From Streptomyces sp. BK208 (GTDB lineage Bacteria; Actinomycetota; Actinomycetes; Streptomycetales; Streptomycetaceae): a stretch of 64,000 bases of DNA. Made by a program: the position numbers and the translations under genes. Position 1 is the stretch's first letter. Each line of letters begins with the position of its first letter. Positions 9,349 through 17,915 of the stretch are shown piece by piece. A model generated the notes under the pieces. That model did no database searches, was not told where the DNA came from, and worked only from the letters and a program-made list of their open reading frames with translations. Location of the stretch: positions 248,001 to 312,000 of the forward strand of contig NZ_SOAV01000001.1 in the NCBI RefSeq assembly GCF_004364245.1, given 5' to 3'.

Positions 9349-10440
9349 ATGTCTGCCGGATTGAACACCACCAGGACCAGGGCCGCGCTGCGCACCAGTG
9401 CGCGCGTCTCGGGCGAGTTGCTGCTGATATTTGTCACGCTCGCGGTGACCCTGTGGATCCTGGGTCGTATGTGGTCGGTGGTGTGGCCGCTGATCGTCGG
9501 TCTGCTGCTGACCACGTTGACGTGGCCGTCGGCCCGCTTCCTGCGCCGGCACGGTTGGCGTCCGGCACTGGCCGCCACCGTGGTGACCGTGGCGTTCCTG
9601 CTGGTCGTCCTCGGCATCGTGGCCCTGATCGCCGTGCCGATGTCCTCCCAGACGGACGAGCTGACCGACGGGGTGGCCGCGGGCATCGAGCATCTGCGCG
9701 AATGGGCCGCCGGGCCGCCGCTGAACATCGGGGACGACCAGATCACCGGCGCGGTCGACTCGACGGTCGCCCGCGTCCAGGACAGCATGGGCAGCATCAC
9801 CACCGCGGTGGCGACGGGGGTGAGCACGGTGGTCAACGGCCTGGTCACCGCGGTCCTCGGTGTCTTCCTGATGTTCTTCTTCCTCAAGGACGGACCGCGG
9901 TTCCTGCCCTGGCTCGCCCGCCAGCTGCCGGGCCGCCTGGCCACGGACGTGCCCGTCGTCGCCCTGCGGGGCTGGGAGACCCTGGGCGCCTTCGTCCGGT
10001 CGCAGGCGCTGGTGGGACTGCTCGACGCCGTGTTCATCGGACTCGGCCTGTGGATCCTCGGTGTGCCGCTGGTGCTTCCCCTGGCGGTCCTGACCTTCGT
10101 CTCCGCGTTCGTGCCCATCGTCGGCGCCCTGTTCGCGGGTTTCGTGGCCGTGCTGATCGCCCTGGTGTCCAACGGTCTGACGGACGCGCTCATCGTGCTC
10201 GCGATCATCGTCGTGGTGCAGCAGCTGGAGGGCAACGTCTTCCAGCCCATCATCCAGAGCCGCGGCCTCGGGCTGCACGCGGCGGTGGTCCTGCTGGCGG
10301 TGACGCTGGGCGGCAGCCTGGCCGGGATCGTGGGCAGTCTGCTCGCCGTGCCCCTCGCCGCGCTGATCGGGGTGGTGTGGAACTACGTGCGCGAGCAGCT
10401 GGCCGCCCCTCCCGAGGAGGCCGTACCCGCCGAGCGCTGA
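9349..10440 (+). CDS. AI-2E family membrane transporter
   Basis: 363 residues with about seven to eight hydrophobic segments (for example 24-44, 48-70, 83-105, 165-185, 225-290, 310-345), the UPF0118/AI-2E topology. A soluble loop at about 105-165 and the conserved LEGNVFQPIIQSRGLGLHAAVVLLAV block mark the family. Members were linked to AI-2 export in E. coli (TqsA) and to Na+/H+ exchange in halophiles; which applies here cannot be told. Weak ribosome site. Probably transcribed alone after glpK. Confidence 0.85.
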   Translation: MSAGLNTTRTRAALRTSARVSGELLLIFVTLAVTLWILGRMWSVVWPLIVGLLLTTLTWPSARFLRRHGWRPALAATVVTVAFLLVVLGIVALIAVPMSSQTDELTDGVAAGIEHLREWAAGPPLNIGDDQITGAVDSTVARVQDSMGSITTAVATGVSTVVNGLVTAVLGVFLMFFFLKDGPRFLPWLARQLPGRLATDVPVVALRGWETLGAFVRSQALVGLLDAVFIGLGLWILGVPLVLPLAVLTFVSAFVPIVGALFAGFVAVLIALVSNGLTDALIVLAIIVVVQQLEGNVFQPIIQSRGLGLHAAVVLLAVTLGGSLAGIVGSLLAVPLAALIGVVWNYVREQLAAPPEEAVPAER

Positions 10441-10509
10441 GCCGGCGGGCGGGTCCGGCTCGGGGAATCCGGTCGCGGGCGTGGCGCGCGGTGGTGTTGG
10501 CTGTCGGGC

Positions 10510-11163
10510 GTGGACCCCTTCTCCAGCTCCTGGTCGGCGTTGCTCACCGCCGTCGCCGGCCTCTCCGACGAGGACTTCGCCCGGCCGTCCGGCTGCGCCG
10601 GCTGGCTCGTCCGGGACCTGGTGTGCCACCTGGTCATCGACGCCCAGGACGTCCTGATCACCCTGGCCACCCCGTCCGACGGGGAACCGACCCGGAACGC
10701 GGTGACCTACTGGCGGGTCGTCGAGACCCCGACGGGCGACGACCCGCTCGACGCGCTGATCGTGCGTCTGGCCGCCGCCTACGAACAGCCGTGGCTGCTC
10801 AAGTTCCACCTCGACGACGTCGGCTCCGCCGCCGGCCGCGCCGCCGCCCTCGCGGACCCCGCGGGCCGGGTCGGCACCCAGGACCAGGTCCTCACAGCGG
10901 GCGACTACCTCTCGGCGTACGTCCTGGAGTGGACCCTGCACCATCTCGACCTGGTCGCCCACCTCCCGGACGCGCCGCCACCGCCCGCCGGGGGACTCGG
11001 GTACGCGCGGCAGCTCCTGGAGAAGGTCGTCGCGGCGACGTTTCCCACGTCGTTCACCGACCGGGACGCGCTGCTGGTCGGCACCGGGCGGCGGGCGCCG
11101 ACCGCGGCGGAGACGGCCGCGCTGGGCGGACTGGCGGCGCGGCTCCCCTTCCCGGTCGGCTGA
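10510..11163 (+). CDS. Maleylpyruvate isomerase/DinB-fold family protein
   Basis: 217 residues from a GTG start. The N-terminus shows the four-helix DinB/mycothiol-dependent maleylpyruvate isomerase fold: SWSALLTAVAGLSDEDFARPSGCAGWLVRDLVCHLVIDAQD, with GCAGWLVRDLVCHL in the position of the metal-binding helix. Another family His lies in the LEWTLHHLDL segment. Actinobacterial members commonly use mycothiol or serve as thiol-dependent transferases; the reaction here is unknown. A TetR gene follows 89 bases downstream in the same direction, with its own promoter. Confidence 0.75.
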   Translation: MDPFSSSWSALLTAVAGLSDEDFARPSGCAGWLVRDLVCHLVIDAQDVLITLATPSDGEPTRNAVTYWRVVETPTGDDPLDALIVRLAAAYEQPWLLKFHLDDVGSAAGRAAALADPAGRVGTQDQVLTAGDYLSAYVLEWTLHHLDLVAHLPDAPPPPAGGLGYARQLLEKVVAATFPTSFTDRDALLVGTGRRAPTAAETAALGGLAARLPFPVG

Positions 11164-11220
11164 GCCGCGGGCCCGCCCTTCGCGGCGGCGGGCGCGGTCG
11201 CCGGCGACGCGCCCGCCCAT

Positions 11221-11233
11221 GACAGTGACTGTC
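11221..11233. promoter_or_regulatory. Perfect palindromic operator in the TetR promoter
   Basis: GACAGTGACTGTC is a perfect 6-1-6 dyad. A TAGACT -10-like box lies at 11240-11245, 7 bases before the ATG at 11253, so the dyad fills the spacer and the transcript would be leaderless. This is the layout of a self-repressing TetR gene. Confidence 0.6.
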
Positions 11234-11252
11234 CTCGCGTAGACTCCGCGGC

Positions 11253-11825
11253 ATGGGTCGATGGGAGCCGAACGCGCGCGGCCGCCTGGAGCAGGCGGCA
11301 CTGGAGCTGTACGTGGAGCGCGGTTACGAACAGACCCCGGTGGCCGAGATCACCAAGCGAGCGGGCCTCACGGAGCGCACCTTCTTCCGGCACTTCGCCG
11401 ACAAGCGGGAGGTCCTCTTCGCCGGCTCCGCCCGGCTGGAGGAGCTCTGCGCGGGCGCCGTCGCGGCGGCGCCCGGGACCGCGACGCCCATGGACGCGGC
11501 GGTGGCCGCCCTGAACGCCGCCGCCGGCCTCTTCGAGGAGCGCGGCGACCTGGTCCGCCTGCGGCAGGGCGTCATCGACGCCAACGCCGAACTGCGGGAG
11601 CGGGAGCTGACCAAGCTCGCCTCCCTCGCCGGCGCGCTCGCCGACGCGCTGCGCGGCCGCGACGTGGACGACCTGACGGCGCGGCTGACGGCCGAGACGG
11701 CGATCGGCGTGCTCAAGGTGGCCTTCGGCCGCTGGATCGACGGCCCCGGGGAGCGGACGCTGCGCCAGCTCCTCGGCGAGTGCGTCGACGCGCTCGGCGC
11801 CGCGGTCGCACACCACACGCGCTAG
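11253..11825 (+). CDS. TetR/AcrR family transcriptional regulator
   Basis: 190 residues. The N-terminal helix-turn-helix spans about 8-55 (RLEQAALELYVERGYEQTPVAEITKRAGLTERTFFRHFADKRE pattern with the F-F-R-H-F-A-D-K signature). The C-terminal half is alpha-helical, Ala-rich ligand domain. The start lies 19 bases after a perfect palindrome and 7 after a -10-like box, so leaderless autoregulated expression is likely. No obvious target gene is divergent; candidates are the downstream methyltransferase and hydrolase. Confidence 0.9.
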   Translation: MGRWEPNARGRLEQAALELYVERGYEQTPVAEITKRAGLTERTFFRHFADKREVLFAGSARLEELCAGAVAAAPGTATPMDAAVAALNAAAGLFEERGDLVRLRQGVIDANAELRERELTKLASLAGALADALRGRDVDDLTARLTAETAIGVLKVAFGRWIDGPGERTLRQLLGECVDALGAAVAHHTR

Positions 11826-11968
11826 GCCGCCGTGCCGGTACTCCTCGCATGCGCCGCAGACCGAGGACCCGAGGCCGGCCCGTCGGTGAACCGGTGTACG
11901 GGGAGGGGATGTTGCGACGTAGGTTGTGCTGAAGCACCCACGCCACGGCTGAAAGACGGACCGCACCC

Positions 11969-12784
11969 ATGAGCGACTCCTCGACGACCCCCGGCACCAC
12001 CGCGCACCAGAAGATCGACACGTCCGTTCCGCACTCGGCGCGGATCTGGAACTACTGGCTGGGCGGGAAGGACAACTACCCGGTCGACGAGCAGGCCGGC
12101 GACGCGTACACCGCCGTCTTCCCCGGCATCGTCACCATCGCCCGCAGCAGCCGCGCCTTCCTGCGCCGCAACATCACCCATCTGGTCGCCGAGGCGGGCA
12201 TCCGGCAGTTCCTCGACGTCGGGACCGGTCTGCCGACCGCCGACAACACCCACGAGGTCGCCCAGCGCCTCGCACCCGAGACGCGGATCGTCTACGTCGA
12301 CAACGACCCGATGGTCCTCGCCCACGCCCGCGCGCTGCTGTACTCGACCCCCGAGGGGGCGACCGCGTACATCGACTCCGACGTGCTCGACCCGGACACC
12401 GTCCTCGCGGCGGCCGCCGAGACGCTGGACTTCGACCGGCCCGTCGCCCTGATCCTCAGCAACATCCTGGGTCACATCCCCGACTACGACCAGGCGCGTT
12501 CCGTCGCCGCCCGGCTCGTCGACGCCCTGCCGTCGGGCAGCTACCTCTCGGTCAACGACGGCTCGCGCGGCATCGATCCGGAGTTCGACCGGGCCCAGGA
12601 CGCCTACAACGAGAGCGGTGCCGCGCCGTACGTCCTGCGCACCGTCGACCAGATCGCGGCGTTCTTCGACGGGCTGGAGCTGGTGGAGCCCGGCGTGGTC
12701 CCGGTGACCCAGTGGCGTCCGGACGCGGACGTCGACGAGACGAAGCCCATCGGCGAACACGGCGGACTCGCCCGCAAGCCGTGA
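11969..12784 (+). CDS. SAM-dependent methyltransferase, DUF574/Methyltransf_19 family
   Basis: 271 residues, typical of this actinobacterial family that is greatly expanded in Streptomyces. Characteristic start PHSARIWNYWLGGKDNYPVD (22-41), then the Rossmann SAM loop FLDVGTGLPTADNTHEVA and the acidic YVDNDPMVLAHARALL strand. Substrates are unknown for nearly all members. The hydrolase gene follows 46 bases downstream with its own ribosome site, so the two may be co-transcribed. Confidence 0.9.
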   Translation: MSDSSTTPGTTAHQKIDTSVPHSARIWNYWLGGKDNYPVDEQAGDAYTAVFPGIVTIARSSRAFLRRNITHLVAEAGIRQFLDVGTGLPTADNTHEVAQRLAPETRIVYVDNDPMVLAHARALLYSTPEGATAYIDSDVLDPDTVLAAAAETLDFDRPVALILSNILGHIPDYDQARSVAARLVDALPSGSYLSVNDGSRGIDPEFDRAQDAYNESGAAPYVLRTVDQIAAFFDGLELVEPGVVPVTQWRPDADVDETKPIGEHGGLARKP

Positions 12785-12830
12785 CCCGCTGACCGAGCCC
12801 CCGAGCCCACCGAACTGAGAGGACCGCACG

Positions 12831-13664
12831 ATGTCCGCATGGCCGTTGCCCGAGTCGTTCCCCAGCCGTTCGGGCACCGTCCGCTGGAATCGGCTGGGGG
12901 CCCCTGACGGACGTCCAGTGGTCCTGCTGCACGGCACGCCCTTCTCCTCGTACGTGTGGCGCGCGGTGGCCCGCTCGCTGGCCCGCGACCACCAGGTGTT
13001 CGTCTGGGACATGCCGGGTTACGGACGGTCGGAGAAGGCCGCCGGGCAGGACGTGTCGCTGGCCGCTCAGGGCCGGGTCTTCGCGGAGCTCCTGGAGCAC
13101 TGGGGCCTGGAGCGGCCGCTGGTGGCCGCCCACGACTTCGGCGGTGCCGTCGCGCTGCGGACGCACCTGCTGCACGGCGTCCCGTACGGGGCGCTCGCCC
13201 TGGTGGACCCGGTGGCGCTGGCGCCCTGGGGGTCACCGTTCTTCCGGCTGGTCCGTGACCACGCCGAGGTCTTCGCTCAGCTGCCGGGGGCGCTGCACGG
13301 GGCGCTGGTGCGCGAGTACGTCGGCTCCACCGGCGGTCCGGGGCTGCATCCGGCGGTCGTGGACCGGCTGGTCGAGCCCTGGCTCGGTGAATCGGGGCAG
13401 CCGGCCTTCTACCGGCAGATCGCCCAGGCGGACCAGCGGTACACGGACGAGGTACAGGACCGGTACACCGGTATCGACGTCCCCACGCTCGTCTGCTGGG
13501 GTGAGGACGATGCCTGGATTCCCGTGGCCAAGGGGCGTGAACTCGCCGATCTGGTCCCCGGTGCCCGGTGGGAGCCGATCGCCCGTGCGGGCCATCTGGT
13601 GCAGGAGGACGCGCCGGCCGAGCTGACGGCCGCCCTGCTCGACTTCTTCCGCCGGGTGCCCTGA
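12831..13664 (+). CDS. Alpha/beta hydrolase with Asp nucleophile (haloalkane dehalogenase/epoxide hydrolase-like)
   Basis: 277 residues; GAGAGGA precedes the ATG. Alpha/beta hydrolase landmarks: HGTPFSSYVW (34-43), WDMPGYGRSE (59-68), nucleophile elbow AAHDFGGAV with Asp102 instead of Ser, acid WGEDDAWIP (Asp226/227) and His255 in RAGHLVQED. An Asp nucleophile after His is typical of haloalkane and fluoroacetate dehalogenases and epoxide hydrolases, which go through an ester intermediate. Halide-stabilising residues cannot be confirmed by eye. Physiological substrate unknown. Confidence 0.85.
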   Translation: MSAWPLPESFPSRSGTVRWNRLGAPDGRPVVLLHGTPFSSYVWRAVARSLARDHQVFVWDMPGYGRSEKAAGQDVSLAAQGRVFAELLEHWGLERPLVAAHDFGGAVALRTHLLHGVPYGALALVDPVALAPWGSPFFRLVRDHAEVFAQLPGALHGALVREYVGSTGGPGLHPAVVDRLVEPWLGESGQPAFYRQIAQADQRYTDEVQDRYTGIDVPTLVCWGEDDAWIPVAKGRELADLVPGARWEPIARAGHLVQEDAPAELTAALLDFFRRVP

Positions 13665-13725
13665 GGCCGGGCTGAGCCGGGGCCCGCGGGCGCCGGCTCG
13701 CGTGAGTCGGGTGCCGCGCATGCCG

Positions 13726-13773
13726 CAGGGCGGGGTCCGCGGGGAACGAGCGTTCCCCGCGGACCCCGCCCTG
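13726..13773. terminator. Long perfect inverted repeat, bidirectional terminator
   Basis: A 23-base arm (13726-13748) is followed after AG by its exact reverse complement (13751-13773). It lies 62 bases after the hydrolase stop and 16 bases after the stop of the convergent cold-shock gene, so it can terminate both transcripts. Confidence 0.8.
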
Positions 13774-13788
13774 TCGGCGATCTCCCGA

Positions 13789-14157
<369 letters not shown>

Positions 14158-14175
14158 GTGAGTAAGGGGTGTGAG

Positions 14176-14192
14176 CGGCAACCTTGTTGCCG
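14176..14192. promoter_or_regulatory. Inverted repeat upstream of the L,D-transpeptidase-like gene
   Basis: CGGCAAC-CTT-GTTGCCG, perfect 7-bp arms. It lies about 130 bases before the lipoprotein ATG and about 185 bases before the divergent csp start, so it could be an operator for either gene. Confidence 0.4.
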
Positions 14193-14322
14193 ACCGGAGG
14201 TGTCGGCGGCCCTCGAACGGGCCCCCGCTGCGCCATACGGGGGAGACCGCGAGGCGGCCGCAGGACCCGGTTCCACAAGTGGTCTAGCTATGAGTAGTCC
14301 ACCCATGGAGTCGGAGATCGAT

Positions 14323-15075
14323 ATGACCGTCAGGAAAGCGCTGGCCCTGGTGATCGGCACCGTCGTGTGCACCGGCGTGCTGGCCACCGGCTGCGCCCGG
14401 GAGCACGCGGGTGCCCCTTCCCCGGACGCGCACGCAACCGCGAGCACCGCGGCCCCGCGCCCCGCTCCCCCGCGTTCCTTCCCCCGCCCGCTGCCCGGGG
14501 TCGGGCCGGTCATGCGGGCCCGTCTCCCGGAGGGGACCCGGCAGGCCCTCGTGGTCACCGGCGAGGACGAGAGCTCCTCGCGGGCCGAGGTGGTGCTCTA
14601 CGAGCAGTACCCGGCCGAGGGCTGGCGTGCGGTGGCCGGTCCCTGGCCCGCCCACAACGGCCTGCGCGGCTGGACCGACGACCACGAGGCGGGCGACCTG
14701 CACTCGCCCATCGGCGTCTTCGGGCTCAGTGACGCGGGAGGCCGGCTGCCCGACCCGGGCACCCTGCTCCCGTACGACGAGGACCCGGAGTTCTCGGTGT
14801 CGGGCACCGGGTACCTGGGTGAGCCTCTGGAAGGGTCCTTCGACTACGTGGTGGCCATCGACTACAACCGGGTGCCCGGCACCACCCCGCTGGACCAGAC
14901 CCGCCCCATGGGTGAGGACAAGGGCGGCGGGGTCTGGGTCCACGTGGACCACGACGGGCCGACCAACGCGTGCGTGTCGCTCAGCGAGGAGCACATGCGG
15001 GCGCTGCTCACCGCCCTGGACCCGGCCAAGGAGCCGGTCGTCGTCATGGGTCCCGAGGAGGCGCTGGCCCGGTAG
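14323..15075 (+). CDS. L,D-transpeptidase-like (YkuD fold) lipoprotein
   Basis: 250 residues. ATG preceded by GGAG at 6-base spacing. Signal peptide with lipobox-like ATGC, predicted lipidated Cys24, then a Pro/Ala/Ser linker (about 30-60). The catalytic domain carries the HSPIGVFGL strand (127-135) and the active-site block HVDHDGPTNACVSL with Cys217 and His207/His210, matching the H...[ST]xxC pattern of L,D-transpeptidases with TNAC replacing SHGC. Known enzymes of the fold make 3-3 peptidoglycan crosslinks or attach lipoproteins; this divergent group is not characterised. Acts at the outer face of the membrane. Confidence 0.8.
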   Translation: MTVRKALALVIGTVVCTGVLATGCAREHAGAPSPDAHATASTAAPRPAPPRSFPRPLPGVGPVMRARLPEGTRQALVVTGEDESSSRAEVVLYEQYPAEGWRAVAGPWPAHNGLRGWTDDHEAGDLHSPIGVFGLSDAGGRLPDPGTLLPYDEDPEFSVSGTGYLGEPLEGSFDYVVAIDYNRVPGTTPLDQTRPMGEDKGGGVWVHVDHDGPTNACVSLSEEHMRALLTALDPAKEPVVVMGPEEALAR

Positions 15076-15202
15076 CGCCGCGGGACAGCTCCTCGCGGCG
15101 TGGCGCCACGGAGCAGCCGGGGGGTGGTGGTTCCGCCCGGACCGCCGCTGACGCCACGCCCGGTGACGCCGCCAGGACGGCGCAGCGGGCGGCGGGTCGT
15201 GC

Positions 15203-16627
15203 TCAGCCGACGGGCGGCATGTCGGTGGGCGCCGAATCGAGGCCCGGCCTGCGCTCGCGCCAGGCGCCCCGGGTGAAGTCGGGTATCTCGACGGGGCCGC
15301 CGCCCCTGGCCAGCGAGGTGACGCTGAGCGGCACGGGCGAGCACCAGGCGGCCGAGTCGTAGACGTCGATGTCCGGCACCAGGCCGGCGCGCATGAGCTG
15401 GACGGTGCGCCACTGCAGGACGTAGTCCATGCCGCCGTGGCCGCCGTTGTTCGCCGCGTCGTCGCCGACCTTCTGCCACAGCCAGTGGTCGTACTCCTTG
15501 CGGTAGCCCTCGAAGTCGCGCCACGTGTGCCCGCTGTGGTCCGGCTCGACGTAGACGCGGGCACCGGTCGGAGCGGGTCCCGCGTAGTCCTCCACGATGC
15601 CGCGGCTGCCGGCGAGCGTGTTGATGCGGCTGTAGGGCCGGGGCGAACTCACGTCGTGCTCCGCGCGGATCGTCCTGCCCCGCGCCGTTTCGATCATGCA
15701 GGTGACCAGGTCGCCGTTGATGTAGGTCTCCTTCCAGGAGGGGTGGTCGCGCGGGACGAAACGGGCCCGGTAGTCGGCCAGCCCCTTCGGGGCCGTCGCG
15801 GTGGCGCGCAGGGTGGTCATGCGGTCGCCGCGGTTGACGTCCATGGCCGCCGCGATCGGGGCCAGGCCGTGCATGGGGTAGAAGGAGGCGGTGCTGCGGG
15901 TGTGCCACAGGCGTCGCCAGGAGTCGGTGTAGTAGGTGTCGGAGAAGAGCAGTTCGCGCAGGTCGTGGAGGTAGCCTCCGTGGCCGTTGGTGAGGTCTCC
16001 GAACAGGCCGTCGTGCGCCGCCTTCAGCATGGCCAGTTCGTTGCGGCCGTAGTTGCAGTTCTCGGACAGGAGCAGGTGCCTGCGGGTGCGCTCGGAGGTG
16101 TCCACGAGGTCCCACAGCTGGCGCAGTTCCGTCGCGACGGGCAGTTCGACCACGGCGTGCCTGCCGCTGAGCAGGGCGGCGCGGCCGTGTTCGTAGTGGA
16201 ACTCCCACGGCGTGGCGACGTACACGAGGTCGATGTCGTCGCGGCGCAGCATCCGGGCGTAGGAGTCGGCGGAGCCGCCGTACTCGGCGGGGCGCGGCCT
16301 GCCCTTGCCCTCCAGTCGGTCGGCGGCGCTCCTGGCCCGGTCGGCGCGGATGTCGCAGACGGCGGTCACGGTGCAGCCGGGCACCGCCGCCCAGCCGGTG
16401 ATCATGCTCCCGCCCCGGTTGCCGAGGCCGATGATCCCGACCCGGACGGTTCTGTGGGCGGCGAACGGCACGCCGATCATCGACTTCTGGCCGGGCCTGC
16501 GGCGGGGCGCCTGCTCGGGCGCGGCCGACGCGGCGGGGGCGGCGGCCCCGATCCCGGCCGCGAGGGCGCCGGTGGCGGCGGCGGATCCCAGGAGCAGTCG
16601 GCGTGAGACAGCGGGCGTTTCGGACAT
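15203..16627 (-). CDS. Tat-exported Gfo/Idh/MocA oxidoreductase, GH109-type glycosidase
   Basis: 474 residues. The start is the ATG at 16625-16627 because GAGGAG lies 10 bases upstream and the twin-arginine signal SRRLLLGSAAATGALAAG then starts at residue 8. After the signal, the Rossmann dinucleotide loop VGIIGLGNRGGSM is followed by the Gfo/Idh/MocA alpha/beta region (VYVATPWEFHYEHGRAAL). Tat export fits a protein that folds around NAD before secretion, as in GH109 alpha-N-acetylgalactosaminidases, which use a tightly bound NAD. The usual EKP triplet reads ELP. It sits next to the GntR/ABC/GH20 unit, so an amino-sugar substrate is likely. GH109 is inferred from family features, not proven. 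Confidence 0.8.
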   Translation of the reverse strand: MSETPAVSRRLLLGSAAATGALAAGIGAAAPAASAAPEQAPRRRPGQKSMIGVPFAAHRTVRVGIIGLGNRGGSMITGWAAVPGCTVTAVCDIRADRARSAADRLEGKGRPRPAEYGGSADSYARMLRRDDIDLVYVATPWEFHYEHGRAALLSGRHAVVELPVATELRQLWDLVDTSERTRRHLLLSENCNYGRNELAMLKAAHDGLFGDLTNGHGGYLHDLRELLFSDTYYTDSWRRLWHTRSTASFYPMHGLAPIAAAMDVNRGDRMTTLRATATAPKGLADYRARFVPRDHPSWKETYINGDLVTCMIETARGRTIRAEHDVSSPRPYSRINTLAGSRGIVEDYAGPAPTGARVYVEPDHSGHTWRDFEGYRKEYDHWLWQKVGDDAANNGGHGGMDYVLQWRTVQLMRAGLVPDIDVYDSAAWCSPVPLSVTSLARGGGPVEIPDFTRGAWRERRPGLDSAPTDMPPVG

Positions 16628-16751
16628 GACGGCAACACTCCTCGTGGCGGTTCGCATCACGGTCGGGGCGCGGTCGTGCGGGGACGGGCGACGTCGAGCC
16701 GTCGGGCTCCGGACGTCGACCGGTCGGGCTGTCGAACACTGTCGGGGCATG

Positions 16752-16780
16752 ACTCTGCGGGGTCTGCCGTGACATGTCAA
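16752..16780 (-). promoter_or_regulatory. Candidate promoter of the GH109-type gene
   Basis: On the minus strand a consensus TTGACA (16780-16775) is followed after 17 bases by CAGAGT (16757-16752). It would give a leader of about 120 nucleotides. It shows the gene can be transcribed independently of the upstream gntR. Confidence 0.45.
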
Positions 16781-16842
16781 TACGTGCTCGATGTGCAGCC
16801 GTTCCGAGCACTTCCGCGCACCGTGAGGCCGGGGAGGCGCCG

Positions 16843-17688
16843 CTACATCCCGTCCTGCACCACCCCGCGCGTGGACAGCGTGACGGGGTCCTGGGTGGCG
16901 AAGTCCCCCGGCGGGATGCCCGGGTGGTGGCCCTGGCCCGGGAGTGGCGCCTGGTCACGCGGGCCCAGGGTGAGCCGGGAGACGATGCGGTACCGGTCGC
17001 CCCGGTAGAGGGAGTGCACGTACTCGACGGGCCGGCCCCCGGCGTCGGTGGTGAGGCGCTCGAAGAGCAGGGCAGGGGAGAGTTCGGGCACGTCGAGGAG
17101 GTCGGCCTCGGCGCGGGTGACCACGGTGGGCTCGATGGACTGCACGGCTTCGCTGACCCGGACGCCGTGCCGCTCGCCGAGGTGCTCGTACAGGTCGCCC
17201 TGCTCCAGTTCCTCACTGGTCAGGCCGGAGACGAGGTCGGCCGGTACGTGCAGGTACTCGATGGCCATGGGCGAGCCGTCGACCAGCCGCAGGCGCGCCA
17301 CGTAGTGGATCCGCGCCGCCGGCGACGTGCGCAGCTTGCGGCCCACCCGGGCGCCCGCGGGCAGGGTGCGGACCTCCAGGAGCCTGCTGGTCCAGGCCCC
17401 GGCGGCCTGCGGAAGACTGAACGCCTGGCGGTCGGACACCAGTTCCTGGGTGATCTTCTCGGCGGCCACGAACATGCCCCGGCCGTGCTCGCGCACCAGC
17501 AGCCCGGCGACCACCAGCTCGTCGACCGCGGCTCGCAACGTGGGCCGTGACACACCGAGTTCGGCGCACAGGGTGCGCTCCGAGGGAATGGCGTCGCCCG
17601 GCCGGCGTTCCTCGATGAGCTCCAGGACGGCGTCGCGGACGCGCTCCCGTTTGAGCACCGCACCGGAGGCGGCGGCGTCGATCTCCAT
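16843..17688 (-). CDS. GntR family regulator (HutC/UTRA subfamily) of the sugar importer
   Basis: 281 residues. Winged helix at about 12-78 (PSERTLCAELGVSRPTLRAAVDELV), followed by a UTRA ligand domain (about 95-245) ending in the conserved VEYVHSLYRGDRYRIV. HutC-type regulators such as DasR sense sugar phosphates or oligosaccharides. The 30-residue Pro/Gly-rich tail is unusual. It is divergent from the ABC importer, and the 227-base gap contains five ACTGGT-type boxes. It is not DasR itself: the N-terminal half differs from the DasR sequence I know. Likely a local repressor. Confidence 0.9.
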   Translation of the reverse strand: MEIDAAASGAVLKRERVRDAVLELIEERRPGDAIPSERTLCAELGVSRPTLRAAVDELVVAGLLVREHGRGMFVAAEKITQELVSDRQAFSLPQAAGAWTSRLLEVRTLPAGARVGRKLRTSPAARIHYVARLRLVDGSPMAIEYLHVPADLVSGLTSEELEQGDLYEHLGERHGVRVSEAVQSIEPTVVTRAEADLLDVPELSPALLFERLTTDAGGRPVEYVHSLYRGDRYRIVSRLTLGPRDQAPLPGQGHHPGIPPGDFATQDPVTLSTRGVVQDGM

Positions 17689-17703
17689 GCAGTAACTCCC
17701 GTG

Positions 17704-17872
17704 ACTGGTCTGCTGGTCAGCAGAGCTTACCTGTCCACCTCAGTCGCGAACCAGCCACTCCCGGAGTCCGGTCGACCGAAATCCCGCGCATACGTGGGGG
17801 GTTGACGCCCTCATTGGTCCATGCCACCTTCGTCCAACGCCGACTGGTAAACCCAGCGCCCCTTACTGGTCA
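17704..17872. promoter_or_regulatory. Array of ACTGGT(C) operator half-sites
   Basis: Boxes at 17704 (ACTGGTC), 17713 (CTGGTCA), 17813 (ATTGGTC), 17843 (ACTGGTA) and 17865 (ACTGGTCA). CTGCTG-GT-CAGCAG at 17710-17723 is also a dyad. Spacings of 30 and 22 bases place the right-hand boxes on one face of the helix. A TTGACG at 17802-17807 may be the importer -35 box. ACTGGTC is the half-site known for HutC-type regulators such as DasR, so this is the probable GntR binding region. Confidence 0.6.
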
Positions 17873-17915
17873 AGTGTGGATGCGTCGTCCCTTCCAGCTC
17901 TCCCAGAGGTGAACC

